Part shown: one piece after another, positions 57,111 to 64,000 of the stretch
Numbering within the stretch: the first letter of the stretch is position 1
How the letters are laid out: every line of letters begins with the position of its first letter
Source of the DNA: Anaeramoeba ignava
Taxonomy: Eukaryota; Metamonada; Anaeramoebidae
Direction: 5' to 3'
DNA length: 64,000 nt
Assembly: GCA_028826165.1 (NCBI GenBank)
Contig: JAPDFW010000136.1
Span: forward strand, 566,501 to 630,500
Notes under the pieces: generated by a model
What the model was told of the DNA's origin: nothing
The model's input: only the letters and a program-made list of their open reading frames with translations
Database searches by the model: none
Program-made: the position numbers and the translations under genes

Positions 57111-58959
57111 TCAAAAATAGAAGTGATTCAACTTATTTTTGTTGATTAAATATTTCTTTTTTAAGAAATTCAACGAACTGAACGAAAGATATACGAAAAG
57201 AATCATTAATAATAGCATTCCTATAGGTTTGAAAAATTCCAGAAATATATGAGATATACTTTTTAATTTTTGATTTTGTTGTGGTTCTTCTTGTGGTTTA
57301 ACTTTTTTTGGTTTTTCATAAGTTTTTGGTTTAATTTTTGGTTTTATATGAGGTCTTTTTGGTTTGTTCTCATTTCTTTGTTCAGGTTTTTTTTTTCTAA
57401 AAAATGAAAAAAAAAACTCAAAAATCTTAAATAAAAACAATATTGCTAATATATCTTTGCAAGATTTTTTAATATAATACCCTGAATCGATTCTTTCCTG
57501 CATTTCATCAATCTCATCAATATCATCATTTTCAATTTTAATCTCATTTTGATTTTCATTTTCATTTTGATTTTGATTTTCAATTTTGATTTTGATTTTG
57601 ATTTTGATTTTCATTTTCATTTTCATTTTGATTTTCATTTTGATTTTGATTTTCGTTTTGATTTTCGTTTTGATTTTCATTTTGATTTTCATTTTGATTT
57701 TGATTTTCGTTTTGATTTTCATTTTGATTTTCAATTTCATTTTCATTTTGATTTTCATTTTCGTTTTGATTTTCATTTTGGTTTTGATTTTCATTTTGAT
57801 TTTGATTTTGGTTTTCATTTTGATTTTCATTTTGATTTTCATTTTGATTTTCATTTTGATTTTCATTTTGATTTTCGTTTTGATTTTCAATTTCATTTTG
57901 ATTTTCGTTTTGATTTTCAATTTGGTTTTGATTTTGATTTTCGTTTTGATTTTCATTTTCAATTTGATTTTGATTTTGATTTTCATTTTGATTTTCATTT
58001 TCAATTTCATTTTGATTTTCATTTTCAATTTCATTTTGATTTTCGTTTTGATTTTCATTTTGATTTTCATTTTGATTTTCGTTTTGATTTTCATTTTGAT
58101 TTTGATTTTCATTTTGATTTTCATTTTGATTTTGATTTTCGTTTTGATTTTCGTTTTGATTTTCATTTTGATTTTTGATTTTGATTTTGGTTTTGATTTT
58201 CATTTTGATTTTGATTTTCGATTTTGATTTTCGTTTTGATTTTCATTTTGATTTTGATTTTGATTTTCGTTTTGATTTTGATTTTGATTTTGATTTTGAT
58301 TTTTGATTTTGATTTTGATTTTGATTTTGATTTTGATTTTGATTTTGATTTTGATTTTGATTTTCATTTTTAATTTCGTTTTCAATTTGATTTTGATTTT
58401 GATTTTGATTTTGATTTTGATTTTGATTTTGATTTTGATTTTGATTTTCATTTTTAATTTCGTTTTCAATTTGATTTTGGTTTTGATTTTGGTTTTGATT
58501 TTGATTATCATCTGAATCACCTAAATCATCTGAAACATCTGAATCATCTTCATCTGAATCATCTTGTTTTTCATCTTCATTTTCATAATATCCATCTCCA
58601 TTTTCATAATCTCCATCTTCATTAAAACTAATTGTTGTTGCTTTTGTTATATTAATATTTTTATCAATAGTATTATCTCTATCACTTTTTGACCATTCTT
58701 CCAATAATAGTATAATATGATGTTTCCCTTTTTTTAAATGAAATGTTTTTCTAAAATAAGGGCTTTCGTGATTTAATGCTTCTTTTGGCTAATTTTTTTT
58801 ATTGTTAAATTTTTTGAATGCGAATTTTTTTTATAAATTAAAAAATAAAAAGAAAAATTATAAATTAAAATAAATTCAAACCAAATCATCGATTTTAATT
58901 GAGACTCCTTTTAATTGTTTTCTAATTTGAATTTGAACTGAAACTTCGTCTTCATCCAT
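57111..58959 (-). CDS. Paralogue B: Gln/Asn-rich acidic membrane protein, frame-broken
   Basis: Exon 1 (58959-58882) reads 'MDEDEVSVQIQIRKQLKGV' and ends 'IKIDDL'. Exon 2 (58788 on) starts 'PKEAL' and contains 'FHLKKGKHHIILLLEEW', then an acidic block 'DDSDEDDSDVSDDLGDSDD'. About 950 bp of NQ/NE hexamer repeat follows. The C-terminal part has 'DDIDEIDEMQERIDSGYY', a hydrophobic segment ('DILAILFLFKIFEFFFSFF'), a Lys/Pro-rich loop, a second hydrophobic segment ('GMLLLMILFVYLSFSSLNFL') and a basic end. One-base length changes of the T4 runs (for example near 58,302 and 58,172) shift the frame at least three times inside the repeat. The ordered ends remain intact. It lies directly upstream of paralogue A on the same strand. 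Confidence 0.62.
57540..58500 (-). repeat. CAAAAT/GAAAAT hexamer repeat coding for (NQ/NE)n
   Basis: The plus strand shows ATTTTG and ATTTTC hexamers (GATTTTGATTTTCATTTTGA style) without interruption. The reading of paralogue B is Asn-Gln-Asn-Glu. The other frames give artefactual KIKMK, FDFDFH or ILILI open frames; none is a gene. Confidence 0.85.
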
Positions 58960-59202
58960 TTTCTTTTTTTTTTATTATTTAAAAAGGAAAAAAAAAAGGA
59001 AAAATGAAAAAAATGAAAAAAATGATTTTTTAATTTTTTTTTTAACGAAACTTTCTTAAAAATTAAAAATAAAATTAAAAATTAAAATTAAAAATTAAAA
59101 TTAAAATTAAAATAAAAACTTTTGTTTGTTTGTTTGTTTTTGTTTTTGTTTGTTTTTTGAAAAGAAGAAATAAAAAAAAGAAGAATTTTGAGATTTTTTG
59201 AA

Positions 59203-62200
59203 TTAAAGAAACTTTTTCAAAATTTCAAAAAAAGAATTAATCAAATCAACAAAATTATGAATTTTATTTAGCTTGCGATTTTCATAATTTGTAAAACTTC
59301 TGTAAATATTGAATATGAAGAGAATTATCAAGAGAATCATTAGAATACTTAATAGAATTTCTAAAGAGAAGTTGGTAACCTTTTTAGCTACAATTTCAGT
59401 TTTTGTTTCTGGAATTGTTTCTATTTCTTTACCGTGTGAAGTAATATCTGTTTTTGTTGGTTTTGTTATTGGTTTTGTTATTGGTTTTGTTATTGGTTTT
59501 GTTATTGGTTTTGTTATTGGTTTTGTTATTGGTTTTTTATTATATTCTTTTTGTTTTTCTTGTTCTTCTGATTTAATATCTGTTGTTATTGGTTTTGTTA
59601 TTGGTTTTTTATTATCTTCTTTTTGTTTTTCTTCTTCTTGTGATTTAATATCTGTTGTTATTGATTTTGTTATTGGTTTTGTTATTGGTTTATCTTTATC
59701 TTCTTTTTGTTTTTCTTGTTCTTGTGATTTAATATCTGTTGTTGATTTTGTTATTGGTTTTTGATTATCTTTATCTTTATCTTCTTCTTGTGATTTAATA
59801 TCTGTTGTTATTGATTTTGTTATTGGTTTTGTTATTGGTTTATCTTTATCTTCTTTTTGTTTTTCTTGTTCTTGTGAATTAATATCTGTTGTTATTGGTT
59901 TTGTTATTGGTTTTTGATTATCTTGATCTTGTTTTTCTTGTTCTTGTGATTTAATATCTGTTGTTATTGATGTTGTTATTGGTTTTTGATTATCTTGATC
60001 TTGTTTTTCTTGTTCTTGTGAATTAATATCTTGATTTGTTTTTTGTTCTTTTTCTTGTGAATTAAGATTTTGATTTGTTTTTTGTTCTTTTTCTTTTTCT
60101 TTATCTTCATCTTTTTCTTGTGAATTAAGATCTTGATTTGTTTCTGTTTCTTTATCTTGTGAATTAAGATTTTGATTTTTTTCTGTTTCTTTATCTTGTG
60201 AATTAAGATTTTGATTTTGATTTTTTTCTTTTTGTTTTTTTGTGAATTATCTTGATCTTGTTCTTTTTCTTTTTCTTTATCTTTTTCTTGTGAATTAAGA
60301 TTTTGATTTGTTTCTGTTTCTTTATCTTGTGAATTAAGATTTTGATTTGTTTTTTGTTCTTTTTGTTCTTTTTTTTGATTATCTTGATCTTGTTCTTTTT
60401 GTTTTTCTTTTTCTTGTGAATTAAGATCTTGATTTGTTTCTGTTTCTTTATCTTGTGAATTAAGATCTTGATTTGTTTTTTGTTCTTTATCTTGTGAATT
60501 AAGATCTTGATTTGTTTTTTGTTCTTTTTCTTGTGAATTAAGATTTTGATTTGTTTTTTGTTCTTTTTCTTTTCTTTATCTTTTTCTTGTGAATTAAGAT
60601 CTTGATTTGTTTCTGTTTCTTTATCTTGTGAATTAAGATTTTGATTTGTTTTTTGTTCTTTTTGTTCTTTTTTTTGATTATCTTGATCTTGATCTTTTTT
60701 TTGTTTTTCTTTTTCTTGTGAATTAAGATTTTGATTTTTTCTGTTTCTTTTTCTTGTGAATTAAGATCTTGATTTGTTTTTTGTTCTTTTTCTTGTGAAT
60801 TAAGATTTTGATTTGTTTTTTGTTCTTTTTCTTGTGAATTAAGATCTTGATTTGTTTCTGTTTCTTTTTCTTGTGAATTAAGATTTTGATTTGTTTTTTG
60901 TTCTTTTTTTTTCTTGTGAATTAAAATTTTGATTTGTTTCTGTTTCTTTATCTTGTGAATTAAGATTTTGATTTGTTTTTTGTTCTTTTTCTTGTGAATT
61001 AAGATTTTGATTTGTTTTTTGTTCTTTTTGTTCTTTTTTTTGATTATCTTGATCTTGTTCTTTTTTTTGTTTTTCTTTTTCTTGTGAATTAAGATTTTGA
61101 TTTGTTTCTGTTTCTTTATCTTGTGAATTAAGATTTTGATTTGTTTTTTGTTCTTTTTGTTCTTTTTTTTGATTATCTTGTTCTTTTTGTTTCTTGTTCT
61201 TGTGAACGTTTCTTGTGAATTAAGATTTTGATTTGTTTTTGTTCTTTTTGTTCTTTTTGAATTAAGATCATTTGATTTGTTTTTTGTTCTTTTTCTTGTG
61301 AATTAAGATTTTGATTTGTTTCTGTTTCTTTTTCTTGTGAATTAAGATTTTGATTTTTGTTCTTTTGTTCTTTTTGATTTGTTTGTTCTTTTTCTTGTGA
61401 ATTAAGATTTTGATTTGTTTCTGTTTCTTTTTATCTTGTGAATTAAGATTTTGATTTGTTTTTGTTCTTTTTCTTGTGAATTAAGATTTTGATTTGTTTT
61501 TTGTTCTTTTTGTTCTTTTTTTTGATTATCTTGATCTTGTTCTTTTTTTTGTTTTTCTTTTTCTTGTGAATTAAGATCTTGATTTGTTTCTGTTTCTTTA
61601 TCTTGTGAATTAAGATTTTGATTTGTTTTTTGTTCTTTTTGTTCTTTTTCTTGTGGATTAAAATTTTGATTTGTTTCTGTTTCTTTATCTTGTGAATTAA
61701 GATTTTGATTTTTTTTTTGTTCTTTTTGTTCTTTTTTTTGATTATCTTGATCTTGTTCTTTTTTTTGTTTTTCTTTTTCTTGTGGATTAAGATTTTGATT
61801 TGTTTCTGTTTCTTTATCTTGTGAATTAAAATTTTGTGGAGTTTTTTTGAGATTTTGAGATAAAGAAAATATCTTTCTAGCTGAATCTTGAAATGATAAC
61901 TTTTTTATTAATGGAGGATGTTTTTCTGTTTCTAGTTTTCTATTTTTTGAAGGGCTAGTTGGATTTGTTGGAAGTTCAAGAGATTGAGTTAGTCTTTCTT
62001 TTCTAATTTCACGTTTGGAAGATGATTTTCGGTTTAGAGTTTGATTTTGATTATCATTTTGATTATCATTTTGATTATCATTATTATCATTTTCATTTTG
62101 AATTTCATTTTTATTTTGAATTTCATTTTTAATTTCATTTGAATCACCTAAATCATTTGAATCACCTAAATCATTTGAATCACCTAAATCATCTGAATCA

Positions 62201-62640
62201 CCTAAATCATCTGAAACACCTGAATCTTCATCTTCATCTGAATCAACTCGTCTTTCATCTATTAAGAAATTTTTGGAATCTTTATTTACTTCAATTTCTT
62301 TTTGATAAAAAGATGTTTCTCCAACTTTAGGAGTTCGCCATATTTTAACAATATGTTTTCCAGGTCTTAAATTAAACATTTTAATATGAGATAAATTATT
62401 GCTTTTTTTTTGGAGATTTTCTTTTGGCTAAATAAATAAAGTTGTTTTATTTTTATTTTTTTATTATTTTTTTATTATTGGTTCGTTAAAATTTTTGTTT
62501 TTTTGTTTTTTGTTTTTTGTTTTTTGTTTTTGTTGTTTGTGTAAAATGCAAACCATTTCTCCAATTTGAATTGTAACTTTATTATCGTTTCCATGAGTTT
62601 CAAGTGAGATAGGAATTGTTTTTTCTTCTTCTTGACTCAT
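59203..62640 (-). CDS. Paralogue C: long repeat-spacer membrane protein, frame-broken
   Basis: Exon 1 (62640-62554) reads 'MSQEEEKTIPISLETHGND' and ends 'VTIQIGEM'. Exon 2 (from 62427) starts 'PKENL' and has 'MFNLRPGKHIVKIWRTPK' and 'IEVNKDSKNFLIDERR'. The acidic block 'DSDEDEDSGVSDDLGDSDD' carries several LGDSND repeats. After a Ser/Pro/Lys segment ('LTQSLELPTNPTSPSKN') comes about 1.8 kb of 'NQNLNSQDKETETNQNLNSQ'-type repeats. A TKPI tetrapeptide zone follows near 59.45-59.95 kb. The end is a membrane helix ('LEILLSILMILLIILFIFNI') and a short basic tail, stopping at 59203. Several indels break the frame inside the repeats. If intact it would have about 1,100 residues. It shares exon structure with paralogues A and B. 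Confidence 0.62.
59450..61850 (-). repeat. Coding minisatellites of paralogue C
   Basis: There are two zones. From about 59,450 to 59,950, ACCAATAACAAA 12-bp units code for Lys-Pro-Ile-Thr, interleaved with 'DIKSQEQEKQKED'. From about 59,950 to 61,850, ~42-bp modules are built on AATCTTAATTCACAAGA and code for 'NQNLNSQ' plus DKETET or EKEQKT variants. Confidence 0.8.
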
Positions 62641-62743
62641 TATTTCTTAATTTAAAAAAAAAATGGAAAAAAAAAATGATTTTGCTTTTCTTTCTTTTTA
62701 TTTTAAAAAAAAAAAATAATTAATTAATTAATGAATGAATTAA

Positions 62744-64000
62744 TTAAAAAAAAGAATTGATTCGACGAATTTGATGGAAATCAAAAGACTCAAGTTTTTG
62801 TTTGTATTTTTTATCTTTTGATGCTTTTAAGAAAATATCTGATTTCAAAAAAGAGGAATAAGCATTAGAAACAGTTGGAATAATTTCAAAAACGGCTTTT
62901 TGGAAAAGATCTGAATCAGGAATTTCATCAGCAAAATTAATCTCAATTTCATTTCTTGTAATATCGGAAAGAGGAAGAGCTTCTATTGAGTCTTGGGCGA
63001 TGAACCGGTTAAATATGATTTGGGCAAGTTCTTTTTTTTCTTTGCTTCTTTTATCAAGCAAAATATATTGAACAACAAGTTCATAAAAATCAAAAGCAAT
63101 TTGGATATATTCTGACTCTGTATTTGTGAGCCAATCAACAAAATCAGCGCGTAAGTTGAAATCAACAAATAAACGTTGAAGTTTTTGCATGTCGTTTTGA
63201 TCATCAACAACTGCTTCTTTTTCAAACATTTTTAAAACTTCTTCGTCAATTTGATCTGGTTTTTCTGTTTCCAAATTTGCGTTTTGTGAATCAAGAACAA
63301 TTTCCGTTTTTTCATCATCTTCAACATCTGTTTGAGAAAGGGATTCAGTTGATGACATTAGTTTTTCCTCATCCAATTGCATTTTTTCAATTTCTGCCAT
63401 TTCTTGCTCGAAATCTTGAAGCATTTTCAGTGTGGAATCATATTTTGTTAATGGTGCAAATGATTTCCGTAGTTTGAGTGCTTGATTTGATTCTGGAATT
63501 GTGATTTCATTTGCTACTTTTTCATATGATTCAAATCGTGATATTGGTTTTAAATTTGATGTTCTTATTGATTTTGCAATAGGAGATAGTATATTTGCTC
63601 CAAGCATATCTCCTTTGTTTATTTGGTTGACATCAATTTGAAGAGAAGTTGTTTCTTTTTCTTTTTCTTTTTCTTTTTTTGGATCTTTTGAAATTATGTT
63701 TGTTAATCTTGATGATCCTCTTCTATTTTTATCAAGGTGTTTTTGCGGAATATTCGCAATATTATCGAGATCGATATCAATGCTATCAATATCATTATCG
63801 ATTTTGAATTCATTTTCGAATTCATTTTCGAATTCGTTTTCATTTTTATTTATATTTTCATTTTGATTTTCATTTTGATTTTCATTTTGATTTTCATTTT
63901 CATTTTGATTTTCATTTTGATTTTCATTTTGATTTTGATTTTGATTTTCATTTTGTTTTTCACTTTGATTTTGATTTTCACTTTGTTTTTCACTTTGATT
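62744..64000 (-). CDS. RGS-domain protein, 5'-truncated by the window edge
   Basis: The open frame continues past 64000; the Met at 63607 is internal, because the same frame is open upstream ('INKGDMLGANIL', 'NRRGSSRLTNIISK'). An upstream NENQ-rich tract lies at 63,780-64,000. From about 63,180 to 62,800 the C-terminal domain reads as an RGS fold: 'LQRLFVDFNLRADFVDWL', 'SEYIQIAFDFYELVVQYI', 'IEINFADEIPDSDLFQKAVF' and 'AYSSFLKSDIFLKA'. RGS domains speed GTP hydrolysis by G-alpha subunits. The match is by helix pattern and 'F-x-x-W-L-x-x-x-x-E', so a profile check is needed. An acidic region with 'EEKLMSSTESLSQTDVEDD' precedes it. Confidence 0.75.
   Translation of the reverse strand, partial: NQSEKQSENQNQSEKQNENQNQNQNENQNENQNENENQNENQNENQNENINKNENEFENEFENEFKIDNDIDSIDIDLDNIANIPQKHLDKNRRGSSRLTNIISKDPKKEKEKEKETTSLQIDVNQINKGDMLGANILSPIAKSIRTSNLKPISRFESYEKVANEITIPESNQALKLRKSFAPLTKYDSTLKMLQDFEQEMAEIEKMQLDEEKLMSSTESLSQTDVEDDEKTEIVLDSQNANLETEKPDQIDEEVLKMFEKEAVVDDQNDMQKLQRLFVDFNLRADFVDWLTNTESEYIQIAFDFYELVVQYILLDKRSKEKKELAQIIFNRFIAQDSIEALPLSDITRNEIEINFADEIPDSDLFQKAVFEIIPTVSNAYSSFLKSDIFLKASKDKKYKQKLESFDFHQIRRINSFF

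Noticed and set aside
57549-58227. Long ORFs reading FDFHFD, ILILIF or KIKMK on both strands
   Set aside because: All are alternative frames of a six-base repeat; only the NQ/NE frame joins ordered sequence at both ends.
59309-59764. Plus-strand ORF with 'GFVIGFVIG' repeats as a membrane protein
   Set aside because: It is the reverse of the TKPI-coding repeat of paralogue C, whose minus-strand frame continues into a proper membrane helix and stop.

Overview
This window comes from a very AT-rich, intron-containing eukaryotic nuclear genome, most likely a free-living amoeboid protist. The evidence is: GT-AG introns mostly of 67-130 nt; the standard code, with TAA, TAG and TGA all used as stops; eukaryote-only families (NAE1, RFC4, dynamin, CK1, EML, an RNF213-like protein, RGS); poly-Asn/Gln tracts; and BTB fused to RCC1 repeats or to a TLDc domain. 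That mix recalls Anaeramoeba or other Asn-rich amoebae, but the lineage is an inference and was not tested.

Layout. 0-11.5 kb: the 3' end of the NEDD8-E1 regulatory subunit, a DUF4419 protein, an Asn/His-rich protein, an RFC4-type clamp-loader subunit with a 2.2-kb repeat-filled intron, an unknown disordered protein and a cytosolic HSP70. 11.5-15.3 kb: a 144-bp-period satellite. 15.3-33.6 kb: a small membrane protein, a 14-kb RNF213-like AAA+/RZ-finger gene with about ten frame breaks, a Vps1-like dynamin, and a tiny membrane ORF divergent from it. 33.7-42.7 kb: a seven-exon casein kinase 1 and an eleven-exon gene joining a C2 domain to an EML-type WD40 protein. 42.9-54.7 kb: two paralogous small four-helix membrane proteins, an RCC1-BTB protein and a truncated copy of its tail, a small heat-shock protein, a BTB-TLDc protein, a kelch protein, and further ~145-bp satellites. 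54.9-62.7 kb: three tandem paralogues (called A, B and C here) that share a short N-terminal domain, an acidic segment, spacers of very different length and a C-terminal membrane segment. 62.7 kb to the end: the C-terminal part of an RGS-domain protein.

Themes. (1) Nearly every long intron is filled by its own private short repeat that begins close to the 5' splice site. Ignoring these arrays hides real exons; several genes here (CK1, C2-EML, paralogue A) were assembled by following splice phase across them. (2) Several satellites unrelated in sequence share a monomer of about 144-147 bp. (3) One-base frame breaks recur at A or T runs in some genes and not others; without reads, assembly error, programmed shifting and gene decay cannot be told apart. 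(4) Base composition differs sharply between neighbouring genes. I see no tRNA, rRNA, CRISPR, transposase or reverse transcriptase. Exon limits are hand-derived from splice motifs, reading phase and remembered family conservation; no alignment was run.
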